The notes below the pieces were generated by a model. It saw only the letters and a list, made by a program, of their open reading frames with translations. It was not told the DNA's origin and did no database searches. 27,357 bases of DNA, from assembly GCA_035606915.1 (NCBI GenBank), contig DATNDU010000062.1:1-27357 (forward strand), written 5' to 3'. Within the stretch, counting starts at the first letter, position 1; the number at the start of each line of letters is the position of its first letter. This document shows, one piece after another, positions 18,184-25,561 of this stretch. Both the position numbers and the translations under genes were made by a program. The DNA is from Roseiarcus sp035606915 (lineage in GTDB: Bacteria > Pseudomonadota > Alphaproteobacteria > Rhizobiales > Beijerinckiaceae).

Positions 18184-19121
18184 GCTGCCCTCAAGCGCGG
18201 ATCGATGGCCGCCGCGACGATGTCGACGCCGGTGTTGACGAGAATGACCAGGCCGGCGAGCAACATCACGCAATCCTCGACCACCAGCACGTCGCGGTTG
18301 GAGATGGATTGGAAGATGAGCCGGCCGAGGCCCGGCAGCACGAAGACGTTCTCGATCACCACCGCGCCGGCGATCAGCGACGAGAATTGCAGGCCGGCGA
18401 TGGTGAGAATCGGCGGCGCGGCGTTGGGCAAGGCATGGCGCCACAACGCCCGCCGCCGCGTCAGCCCCTTGGCGCGCGCCGTGCGCATGAAGTCCTCGCC
18501 CAGCGCCTCAACCAAAGCCGAGCGGGTGACGCGGGTGAGAATGGCGGCTTGCACCAGCCCCAGCGCCAGCGCCGGCAGGACGAGCGCTTTCAACGCCGCC
18601 AGCGGATCGCCCCAGCCGGGAAAACCGCCAGAGGGAAACAGCCGCCAACGCACGGCGAAGGTCAACACGAGCAGAATGCCGAACCAGAAGTTGGGGATCG
18701 CCAGCCCGAGTTGGCTGAAGCCCATGATGGCGAGATCGCCGGACTTGCCGCGCCGGTCGGCGGCGTAGACGCCGGCGGTCAGCGCCACGCCGGCGGCGAT
18801 CAGCATGGCGAACGCGGTCAGCGGCAGGGTGACGGCGAGCTTGGCGCCGATCAACGGCGCGATCGGCGAATTATAGGCGTAGGACTGCCCGAGATCGCCA
18901 TGCAGCGCGCCGCCGATCCAGGAAAGGTAGCGCGCGCCGAACGGCTGATCGAGGCCGAGCTTGTGGGCCAGCGCCGCGACCGTCTCCGGGGTCGCCGAGG
19001 CGCCGAGCATGGTCTCGGCGGCGTTGCCCGGCAGCACCTCCAGCGCCGCGAAGACGATGAGCGAGGCGAAGCCGAGGGTGGCGACGAGGATGGTGAGCCG
19101 ACGCGCGGCATAGGACAGCAT
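18180..19121 (-). CDS. Dpp/Opp-type ABC importer, permease 1 (DppB/OppB-like)
   Basis: A 313-residue inner-membrane permease beginning MLSYAARRLTILVATLG. It has the periplasmic block ARYLSWIGGALHGDLGQSY typical of DppB-like proteins and about six helices. The EAA loop is MRTARAKGLTRRRALWRHALPNA, and the C-terminus has ENVFVLPGLGRLIFQSI. ATG 19121 has GAGG just upstream. It is the first gene of the importer operon; transcription presumably starts in the 141-base divergent gap to the four-helix protein. No periplasmic substrate-binding protein accompanies the four core genes within the window, so the substrate (di/oligopeptide, or another Dpp-class solute) is not determined. Confidence 0.92.
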   Translation of the reverse strand: MLSYAARRLTILVATLGFASLIVFAALEVLPGNAAETMLGASATPETVAALAHKLGLDQPFGARYLSWIGGALHGDLGQSYAYNSPIAPLIGAKLAVTLPLTAFAMLIAAGVALTAGVYAADRRGKSGDLAIMGFSQLGLAIPNFWFGILLVLTFAVRWRLFPSGGFPGWGDPLAALKALVLPALALGLVQAAILTRVTRSALVEALGEDFMRTARAKGLTRRRALWRHALPNAAPPILTIAGLQFSSLIAGAVVIENVFVLPGLGRLIFQSISNRDVLVVEDCVMLLAGLVILVNTGVDIVAAAIDPRLRAA

Positions 19122-19262
19122 GGCCTCGCGTTTAGTCGGCGGCGGCCGGCGTGGCAATTGCGGCGCGCGCCGGAACGAAATCGAAATTGTGGCGTTTGCG
19201 CTGCGGCGGACGGGATCGCGGTTCCGTGCGCGAGGGTCACGTTCAACGGGAGGGCGGGTTTC

Positions 19263-19643
19263 ATGGCGCTCGGAAGACGTTCGCGCGGCGCCGTCTGGCC
19301 GCTCGCCGTGGCCGCCGTGCTGGGGCTGGCGATTTCGATTTTCGATTATTTCTGGCAAGACAACGGGATTCACGGCACGCTCGGCGTCGCGCTGGTCATC
19401 GGCTCAACCTTGCTGATGGCTGTGGCTAGCGTCGTCATCGCCGCCGGCTGGGCGCGCGGCCGGGTGCGCGCCGTGCTATTGGTCCTCATCCTCATCGACA
19501 TCATTTGCACGGGGTTTGCCGCCTACATGCTGGAGGCGGACATTCTGCTCGCGCTGATGGTTCTGGCTTTGCTGGCTTGGCTGTTCGCCGTCTTCTTCGA
19601 CCGCCGGCCGCGCCGGCTTGTGAGCGCGGAGGTGGCGCCGTGA
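19263..19643 (+). CDS. Four-helix membrane protein, probable anchor/partner of the PQQ dehydrogenase
   Basis: A 126-residue protein with four predicted helices (about 12-28, 38-63, 68-88 and 93-112) and a basic C-terminal tail. No family recognised with certainty. It overlaps the start of the PQQ dehydrogenase by four bases (GTGA), so the two are co-translated. Membrane-bound glucose/quinate dehydrogenases carry a comparable multi-helix N-terminal domain that anchors them and passes electrons to ubiquinone; the following enzyme lacks that domain. I infer that this protein may replace it. ATG 19263 has GGGAGGG upstream at a somewhat long spacing. Confidence 0.75.
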   Translation: MALGRRSRGAVWPLAVAAVLGLAISIFDYFWQDNGIHGTLGVALVIGSTLLMAVASVVIAAGWARGRVRAVLLVLILIDIICTGFAAYMLEADILLALMVLALLAWLFAVFFDRRPRRLVSAEVAP

Positions 19644-21682
19644 GGAAAGGTTACGCGCTGGCCCTGATAGCGTTCGTCGGCGCGCCGGCTCTCGCCACTG
19701 AAAGCGCGCCGACCCCGCAGCCTTCGCCGCCGGCCGCCACGCCGGCGCCGGCCGCGAGCCCGACCCCGGCGCCGATCGCCACCAACGCGGCGGCGCCCTA
19801 CCATTATCCGGCCCCCGCCACGACCAAAGGCGACGATCAGACCTGGTACACGTTCAACGGCGATCTCGGGGCGCAGAAATTCGCCACCTCGTCGCAAATC
19901 ACGCCCGCCAACGTCGCCAAGCTGACGATGGCGTGGCAAATGCACACCGGCGACGTTTCGCAGGGCAGCACCGTCGGCGAGGGCCGCGCCAGCCAGCAAA
20001 AGATCCCTCCGACGGTGTGGTCGGCGACGCCGCTGTTCGTCAACGACACGCTCTATGTGAGCACGCCGTTCTATCGCATCCTCGCCGTCGATCCCGGCTC
20101 CGGCCGGCTCAAATGGGCGTTCGACCCGCACGCGGTGCTGAAGGCGCTGACGCAGCCGGACCTGAAGACGCGCGGCGTCGCCTATTGGCAGGCTCCCAGC
20201 CCGGTCGCCGGCCAGCCGTGCCAGAAGATCGTCTATGTCGGCACGATGGCCGGCAAGCTGTGGGCGGTCGACGCCGATAGCGGCAAGGTCTGTAAGGGCT
20301 TCGGCAAGGACGGCGCCGTCGATGTCAACCAATGGAACACGGTCAACAACGTGTTTCCGATGTCGTTGCTGCAACCGCCGACGGTTTACAAGAACACGCT
20401 GTTCCTCGGCTGGGGCGGCAAGGAGTGGGCATTCGCGAAGACGCCGCCGGGCATCATTTTCGCTCTCGACGCCGAGACCGGCAAGTTGAAATGGCAGTTC
20501 AACCCACTGACGCCGGAGATGCTGAAACACACCGGCAAGGTCAACGTGTGGGAGAGCATGTCGGTCGATACCGACCACGGCCTGCTCTATTTCGCCACCA
20601 GCCCGCCGAGCCCCGACGATTACGGCGGCGACCGCAAGGAGTACATCCCTTACGCCAACGCCGTCGTCGCGCTCGACGCCGACACCGGCAAGGTGGTGTG
20701 GAGCCGGCAACTCGTCCATCACGAACTCTGGGATTACGACATCGACGCCGCCCCGACCCTGCTCGACGTCAAGCAGGACGGCAAGACCATTCCGGCGCTG
20801 GTCGAGACCACCAAGCAGGGCTTTATCTTCGTGCTCAACCGTCTGACCGGCGAGCCGGTGTTCCCGATCACCGAGGTCAAGGTTCCGCAATCGGACGTGC
20901 CGGGCGAGCAGACCGCGCCGACGCAACCCGAGGAAACCGTGCCGCCGCCGACTGTGCCGGATCGCTGGCCGGGCGTCTATTGGCTCGCCGACTGGCTCAG
21001 CGGCGGCCAATGCAGTGCGACGGCGAAGTCGCTGCGCGACGAAGGCCGCTATACGCCGCCGAGTCTGAAAGCCACGATGGTCTACCCGCCCTCGACCGGC
21101 GGCGTCGAATGGGGCGGCGGCGCGCTCGATCCGCGCACCAACACCTTCGTCGTCAACAGTTCCAGCGTGGCGTTCACCTATCGGCTGATCCCCCGAAAGG
21201 ATTACGACCAGGAGGCGAAGAAGGACCCCGCCGACACCTTCCCGCAGACCGGCGCGCCCTATGGCGTGCAGATCAAGATGTTCGCCAACTGGCTGGGCAT
21301 GCCGTGCTGGAAGCCGCCCTACGGCACGCTTTCCGCTTACGATCTCAACACCGGCAAGCTGTTGTGGAAGAACCCGTTCGGCGAGATCCAGAAGCACGGC
21401 TTCTACATGCCCTATAAGTGGGGCTCGGTGACCATCGGCGCACCCGCCATCACCGCGAGCGGGCTCATCTTCATCGGCGCCTCGATGGATTCGCGCGTGC
21501 GCGCCCTCGACCTGAAGACCGGCAAGGAACTGTGGCGCTGGCGCGTCGATGCGCCGACGGTGTCGCTGCCGGCGATCTATACCTACAAGGGGCGCGAATA
21601 CGTCGCCTTCGCATCCGGCGGCAATTCGATCCTGTCGCCGACGGTGAGCGATCAACTCATCGCGTTCGCGCTGCCGCAGTGA
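19640..21682 (+). CDS. Periplasmic PQQ-dependent dehydrogenase, glucose/quinate/shikimate type
   Basis: A 680-residue exported quinoprotein. A signal peptide (MRKGYALALIAFVGAPALA, cleavage near residue 19) is followed by a Pro/Ala-rich linker to about residue 53. The eight-bladed propeller starts WYTFNGDLGAQKFATSSQI and includes WSATPLFVNDTLYV, ALDADTGKVVWSRQLVHHELWDYDIDAAP (the HH.LWD.D block typical of glucose/quinate dehydrogenases), WGGGALDP, and the final blade ALDLKTGKELWRW..DAPTVSLPAIYTYKGREYVAF. The group oxidises sugars or cyclic polyols in the periplasm, giving electrons to quinone. Unlike E. coli Gcd it has no fused membrane domain. No PQQ biosynthesis gene, cytochrome or methanol-dehydrogenase-type Cys-Cys disulfide ring is visible. 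The start GTG 19640 has GGAGG upstream and overlaps the previous stop. Confidence 0.9.
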   Translation: MRKGYALALIAFVGAPALATESAPTPQPSPPAATPAPAASPTPAPIATNAAAPYHYPAPATTKGDDQTWYTFNGDLGAQKFATSSQITPANVAKLTMAWQMHTGDVSQGSTVGEGRASQQKIPPTVWSATPLFVNDTLYVSTPFYRILAVDPGSGRLKWAFDPHAVLKALTQPDLKTRGVAYWQAPSPVAGQPCQKIVYVGTMAGKLWAVDADSGKVCKGFGKDGAVDVNQWNTVNNVFPMSLLQPPTVYKNTLFLGWGGKEWAFAKTPPGIIFALDAETGKLKWQFNPLTPEMLKHTGKVNVWESMSVDTDHGLLYFATSPPSPDDYGGDRKEYIPYANAVVALDADTGKVVWSRQLVHHELWDYDIDAAPTLLDVKQDGKTIPALVETTKQGFIFVLNRLTGEPVFPITEVKVPQSDVPGEQTAPTQPEETVPPPTVPDRWPGVYWLADWLSGGQCSATAKSLRDEGRYTPPSLKATMVYPPSTGGVEWGGGALDPRTNTFVVNSSSVAFTYRLIPRKDYDQEAKKDPADTFPQTGAPYGVQIKMFANWLGMPCWKPPYGTLSAYDLNTGKLLWKNPFGEIQKHGFYMPYKWGSVTIGAPAITASGLIFIGASMDSRVRALDLKTGKELWRWRVDAPTVSLPAIYTYKGREYVAFASGGNSILSPTVSDQLIAFALPQ

Positions 21683-21751
21683 CGCGGCTTGCGTCTTACC
21701 ACGGTTGGGCTAACATCGTCGCCTGCTGGCGGGCCTTCCGAGGAGGCTGAA

Positions 21752-21907
21752 ATGCTCAAATTATTGGCGACGTTGGCTTTGAGTTGCGTAGTCCTGGCGG
21801 CGCTGAGTGTCGCGGCTTCGGCTTGCGACTATCATCAAACGACCTCGGCGTCGGCGTCCGACAACGGGCAGACGGCGCAGGCGCAGCCGGCGCCTTCGCA
21901 GGACTGA
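21752..21907 (+). CDS. Small exported peptide (51 residues)
   Basis: The product begins MLKLLATLALSCVVLAALSV and continues AASACDYHQTT, then a Ser/Ala/Gln/Pro-rich tail. It reads as a Sec signal peptide with cleavage before Cys25 or nearby; the site lacks the usual leucine of a lipobox, so a lipoprotein is possible but not supported. A strong ribosome binding site (GAGGAGG) lies before ATG 21752. It sits 69 bases after the PQQ dehydrogenase and could be the last gene of that unit. Function unknown. Confidence 0.7.
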   Translation: MLKLLATLALSCVVLAALSVAASACDYHQTTSASASDNGQTAQAQPAPSQD

Positions 21908-21943
21908 GCGCGCGCGGGCCGAGGTTGCATCGCGGCGGCGGAG

Positions 21944-22972
21944 TTATTTGACGGCTTCGATCGCCGCGTTCATGAAATTGTTTATGTCTCGGAATCCAAG
22001 GCTGCGCAGCAGGTCCATGATGATCTTCGCGTCGCCGCCGACGCCCTGGAAGCGGATGGCGAGCTTTGCGCCAGGCTTCAGCACGGTTTTCAGGCCGGGC
22101 AGGATCTTCGTCCAGTCCAGGGTGTTCGGAGGCAGGCGATTGCTGACCATGCCGTCGAGCGAGTTGGCGTCGAAGATCTGATCGATCTCCTCGGCGGGCC
22201 GCGCGATATGGTTGGGGATATCCTTGCGCGGCGCGACCTTGTTGGGGTTGAGGTTGATGGCCCCCGCATCCTCGCCGGCGCCGCCGATATTGACGATCAC
22301 CGGCCTGCCTTCGGCGCGAATCTGCTTGACGAGCGCCATGCCTTCCTTGGCGCCGGCCTCGCTCAGTTCGTCGGTCGCCGCGACGATCGCCTTGTTGGCG
22401 CCGGAGTTGGCGAGCGTTTGAATGAGGCTCTTCACCCCGCCCTCGCCGAGATCGATCGCGGCCTTGCCGATGATGAAGAAATCGAGCGGCGTCACCCAGC
22501 TCGACACGAGCCCCGCCTCGTCGCGAAATCCGACGACGGCGACAACGTCGCCGATGGGATTTGTCACGACCCGGTAACTTGTGACGTCGTCGAACGGCTG
22601 GTTCCAGCCGGCGCGCACCTGCGAGGGGGTCGCCGCGACGGCGACGGGGATTTTCTGCTTCAGATATCCCTCCAGATTGCCCGCGCCGGATTTCTGCGCC
22701 CAGTACCAGCGCCCGGAAAACCAGCCGATATGTCCGACCACCAGGAGGTTGGCGTCAACCACCGGCGCCGCCTCGAACGACGGATCGACGAGGAGGCTGT
22801 GGCTGCGCTCCCAGGCCGTGGCATAGCGGGGGAAGTCGATGCCCTTGTCCATCACCAGGGTCATCGGCGTCAGATTGGCGCCGATGACCTGATAGGCGGT
22901 GAAATCATCGAAGAAAGTGTCGGTGAGCCATCGCTTTCTGAGCGTGCGGTTGCGCAGAACCTCGTCGGACAT
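21944..22972 (-). CDS. Orphan protein with degenerate methyltransferase-like C-terminal domain (polymorphic-toxin-like)
   Basis: A 342-residue protein with no signal peptide. Residues 1-190 (MSDEVLRNRTLRKRWLTD..., many aromatic residues) match nothing I know. A Gly-rich stretch (DFFIIGKAAIDLGEGGVKSL, about residue 170) leads to a C-terminal domain (223-342) with RPVIVNIGGAGEDAGAINLNP, IPNHIARPAEEIDQIF and LKTVLKPGAKLAIRF. This order of a first strand plus GG.GE, INLNP, and a late KPG.KL..R strand resembles a methyltransferase-like Rossmann fold, in a form I associate with C-termini of bacterial polymorphic-toxin or contractile-injection cargo proteins. That is an inference. ATG 22972 follows GAAGGA at reasonable spacing. 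The upstream region and N-terminus are AT-richer than the neighbours, which suggests transfer. No immunity or secretion gene is adjacent. Confidence 0.7.
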   Translation of the reverse strand: MSDEVLRNRTLRKRWLTDTFFDDFTAYQVIGANLTPMTLVMDKGIDFPRYATAWERSHSLLVDPSFEAAPVVDANLLVVGHIGWFSGRWYWAQKSGAGNLEGYLKQKIPVAVAATPSQVRAGWNQPFDDVTSYRVVTNPIGDVVAVVGFRDEAGLVSSWVTPLDFFIIGKAAIDLGEGGVKSLIQTLANSGANKAIVAATDELSEAGAKEGMALVKQIRAEGRPVIVNIGGAGEDAGAINLNPNKVAPRKDIPNHIARPAEEIDQIFDANSLDGMVSNRLPPNTLDWTKILPGLKTVLKPGAKLAIRFQGVGGDAKIIMDLLRSLGFRDINNFMNAAIEAVK

Positions 22973-23111
22973 CCAGCTCAATCCTTCAAAATTGAATGTT
23001 GAGGGAGCTTTTTTATCCCCTTCGCTTACGGGACGCCGCGCCCCTCGCGCTTGACCCGGCCGCGGCTGCCGACTAGCTCGCAAGTCTCGCGCCCTCAAAG
23101 GAGCGTCGCCT

Positions 23112-23522
23112 ATGTCGGATCAGGAAACCCCCTGCCGCGTGCTAAGCGCCGGCACGCCTTTCGTCGGCAAGCAGGGCTTCACCTATGCGCCCGCCGTTTC
23201 CGCCGAGACGGTGGCGGCGCACGCGCTGCACATGCAATTGCTGACGATCCCGCCCGGCGGCCGCGCCAAGGCGCACCGGCACGAATCGCATGAGACCGCG
23301 ATCTACGTGCTCCAGGGCGAGGGCCGCATGTGGTGGGGCGACCGGCTCGAACATCACCTGGTCTCCAAGGCCGGCGAATTCGTCTATATCCCTGCCGGCA
23401 TGCCGCATCTGCCCTACAACCCGAGCCCGACGGAGACCTGCGTGGCGGTGATCGCGCGCACCGATCCCAACGAGCAGGAAAGCGTCGTGCTGATGCCGGA
23501 ACTCGACGCGCTGCATCCCTGA
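23112..23522 (+). CDS. Cupin-domain protein
   Basis: A 136-residue single-domain cupin. Motif 1 is AHRHESHETAIYVLQGEG, with the metal-binding histidines and glutamate, and motif 2 is GEFVYIPAGMPHLPYN, with the final histidine. Such small cupins bind a metal and act as isomerases, dioxygenases or binding proteins; the substrate is not evident. ATG 23112 has AAAGGAG eight bases upstream. The gene diverges from the methyltransferase-like orphan (139-base AT-rich gap) and converges on the VOC protein. Both are small metal-binding folds, but I have no evidence that they share a pathway. Confidence 0.88.
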   Translation: MSDQETPCRVLSAGTPFVGKQGFTYAPAVSAETVAAHALHMQLLTIPPGGRAKAHRHESHETAIYVLQGEGRMWWGDRLEHHLVSKAGEFVYIPAGMPHLPYNPSPTETCVAVIARTDPNEQESVVLMPELDALHP

Positions 23523-23546
23523 AGCGGCGGCTTCTCAGCCGACGCT
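23523..23546. terminator. Hairpin between convergent cupin and VOC genes (possible bidirectional terminator)
   Basis: A ten-position stem AGCGGCGGCT/AGCCGACGCT with one internal G/A mismatch and a TCTC loop begins at the cupin stop and overlaps the last codons of the VOC gene. No T-tract follows on either side, so strength is uncertain. Confidence 0.4.
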
Positions 23547-23942
23547 GCCGTCCGCCTTGGCCTCGCAGACCTCGACCCAATAATTGTCGGGGTCCTGGAA
23601 ATAAGTCTGCCGCACGCCGTCGCCGCGCCGGTTGAAGGTCATCGGCTCGCCGCTCACGCTCTGGTAGCGCACGCCTCGCTCGCGCAGATAGGCGAGTGTC
23701 GCGTCGAAATGCGGCGTCGACAGGCAGAAATGCGCGTTGATCGGGCGCTCCGGCGGCGGCCCTTCGGCCCCGCCGATGAGATGGACGGCGCGATGGCCGT
23801 CGAAGGCGAACCAGCGGATCGTCGGCCGGTAGGTGCGGTTCTCGATCTCTTTGAGCCCGAGCAACTCGCCGTAAAAGGCGGCGCTGGCGGCAAGGTCGCG
23901 GACGCTCAAAGCGATATGGTCGATACGGAATTCGGCAGGCAT
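23535..23942 (-). CDS. VOC-family (glyoxalase/bleomycin-resistance fold) protein
   Basis: A 135-residue protein made of two beta-alpha-beta-beta-beta modules. The start FRIDHIALSVRDLAASAAFYGELLGL carries the first metal-ligand histidine (His8 or so); INAHFCLST and the final block TYFQDPDNYWVEV, with the last glutamate, supply the others. The VOC superfamily includes glyoxalase I, dioxygenases, epimerases and fosfomycin/bleomycin resistance proteins; the exact reaction cannot be assigned. ATG 23942 is preferred because GGGAG lies 7 bases upstream and the protein begins right before the first strand. The gene diverges from nnr. Confidence 0.88.
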   Translation of the reverse strand: MPAEFRIDHIALSVRDLAASAAFYGELLGLKEIENRTYRPTIRWFAFDGHRAVHLIGGAEGPPPERPINAHFCLSTPHFDATLAYLRERGVRYQSVSGEPMTFNRRGDGVRQTYFQDPDNYWVEVCEAKADGSVG

Positions 23943-24031
23943 GGCGTTTCTCCCGCCGTCCAGCATGCGCCCGTCGGCCGCGCCTCGTCCAGGCCCTTGC
24001 GGGTTTGAGCGCTGGGCGCCAAACCGGCGCG

Positions 24032-25561
24032 ATGCTGAAACTCGCCGATTGTCCGGAACTGCTAACGCCCGAGGAGATGGGCCGCGCCGATCGCTTCGCC
24101 ATCGCCGCCGGTGTCCCTGGCCTCGTGCTGATGGAGCGCGCCGGGCTGGCGGTGGCCCGCGCGGCGGCGCGGGCGGCGCGCGCGCGGGGCCGCATCGTCG
24201 TGCTCTGCGGCCCCGGCGGCAATGGCGGCGACGGCTTTGTCGCGGCGCGCTATCTCAGCGCCTGGGGCTATCCGACGACGGTCTATCTGCTCGGCGACGC
24301 GCATAGGCTGCGCGGCGACTCGGCCGAGATGGCGGCGCGCTGGACGGGGACAATCGCGCCCGCCGAGGGCTTCGCCGCCGAAGGCGCCGATCTCGTCATC
24401 GATGCGCTCTATGGCGCCGGCCTGTCGCGCGACATCGACGGGCTGGCGGCGCGTTGCGTCGGCGCCATCAATGCTTTTGTCGCCGCCGGCGGCAAGGCGC
24501 TGGCGGTCGATGCGCCCTCGGGGCTCGACGGCGCGACCGGGCAGGTGCGCGGCATCGCCGTGACGGCGACGGCGACGGTGACGTTCTTCCGCCTCAAGCC
24601 TGGCCATCTGCTGTCCTCGGGCGGCGGGCAAACCGGGCCGCTGGCCTTCGCCGACATCGGCATTCCGGCCGCAGCGCTCGACGAGATCGCACCGCAAGCC
24701 TTCGCCAATCAACCGCGCCTCTGGCGCGCCGCGCTGCCGCGCCTCGGCGCCGATGCGCACAAATACGCGCGCGGCGCGGCGCTGGTGCTGTCGGGCGCAG
24801 CCGCCTATACCGGCGCGGCGCGGCTGGCGGCGCGGGCGGCGTTGCGCGCCGGCGCCGGCCTGGCGACCATCGCCAGCCCGGCCGAGGCGGTCGCCATAAA
24901 CGCCGCGCACGAGACCGCCGTCATGGTGGCGCCGTTCGAGGGCGAGGCCGGCTTTGCCGAATTGCTCGCCGATCCCCGCCGCAACGCCATCCTCATCGGC
25001 CCCGGCGCCGGCGTCGGCGAGGCGACGCGGGCCTATGCGCGCGCCGCCTTGACCGCCCCGGGCGGCCCCCGTGTGGTGCTCGACGCCGATGCGCTGACCA
25101 GTTTCGCCGGCGATGCGGCGACGCTCGCCGCTCTGGTCTCGGGACGCCGCCGACCGGCTGTCATCACCCCGCACGCGGGCGAGTTCGCGCGGCTGTTCAG
25201 GGGTCGCGACGACATCCTCGGCGCCGTCGGCAAACTCGCCCAGGCGCGGGCCGCCGCGCGCGCGCTTGGGGCGGTCGTGATCCTGAAGGGCGCCGACACC
25301 GTCGTCGCCGCGCCGGACGGCCGGGCCAGCATCGGCTGCGACCTGCCGCCGACGCTGGCCACCGCAGGCTCCGGCGATACTCTGGCGGGCTTCGTCTGCG
25401 GGCTGCTGGCGCAGGGGACGCCGGCTTTCGAGGCGGCGAGCGCGGCGGTATGGTTGCATGGCGCCTGTGCTCGCGCTCTCGGTCCCGGCCTCATCGCCGA
25501 AGACCTCGCCGACGCGCTGCCGGGCGTTTTTTCGAGCGGAGAGTTGATCGCGCATGCGTAA
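24032..25561 (+). CDS. nnr: Bifunctional NAD(P)HX epimerase/dehydratase
   Basis: A 509-residue fused metabolite-repair enzyme. The N-terminal YjeF/NnrE domain (about 1-215) epimerises the R and S forms of hydrated NAD(P)H and shows VLCGPGGNGGDGFVAARYL (glycine motif 60-68) and AVDAPSGLDGATG. The C-terminal NnrD ribokinase-like domain (about 230-500) dehydrates S-NAD(P)HX using ATP or ADP; it has KYARGAALVLSG, ITPHAGEFARLF, VILKGADTVVA and TAGSGDTLAGFV, with the catalytic Asp449 region. Both active sites look intact. ATG 24032 is chosen as family start; its ribosome binding site is weak, and a TTG at 24005 would add nine residues. Its stop overlaps the P1 peptidase start by eight bases. Confidence 0.93.
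   Translation: MLKLADCPELLTPEEMGRADRFAIAAGVPGLVLMERAGLAVARAAARAARARGRIVVLCGPGGNGGDGFVAARYLSAWGYPTTVYLLGDAHRLRGDSAEMAARWTGTIAPAEGFAAEGADLVIDALYGAGLSRDIDGLAARCVGAINAFVAAGGKALAVDAPSGLDGATGQVRGIAVTATATVTFFRLKPGHLLSSGGGQTGPLAFADIGIPAAALDEIAPQAFANQPRLWRAALPRLGADAHKYARGAALVLSGAAAYTGAARLAARAALRAGAGLATIASPAEAVAINAAHETAVMVAPFEGEAGFAELLADPRRNAILIGPGAGVGEATRAYARAALTAPGGPRVVLDADALTSFAGDAATLAALVSGRRRPAVITPHAGEFARLFRGRDDILGAVGKLAQARAAARALGAVVILKGADTVVAAPDGRASIGCDLPPTLATAGSGDTLAGFVCGLLAQGTPAFEAASAAVWLHGACARALGPGLIAEDLADALPGVFSSGELIAHA

Noticed and set aside
19523..21655. About 700-codon open frame opposite the PQQ dehydrogenase
   Set aside because: Arg/His/Gly-rich, without motifs; it is the complement of a well-supported quinoprotein and crosses the junction with the four-helix gene.
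19640..21682. Methanol or ethanol dehydrogenase (XoxF/MxaF/ExaA) assignment
   Set aside because: The vicinal Cys-Cys ring and the lanthanide/calcium Asp motif of those enzymes are not seen; the HH.LWD.D block and blade order match the glucose/quinate group, and no cytochrome c gene accompanies it.
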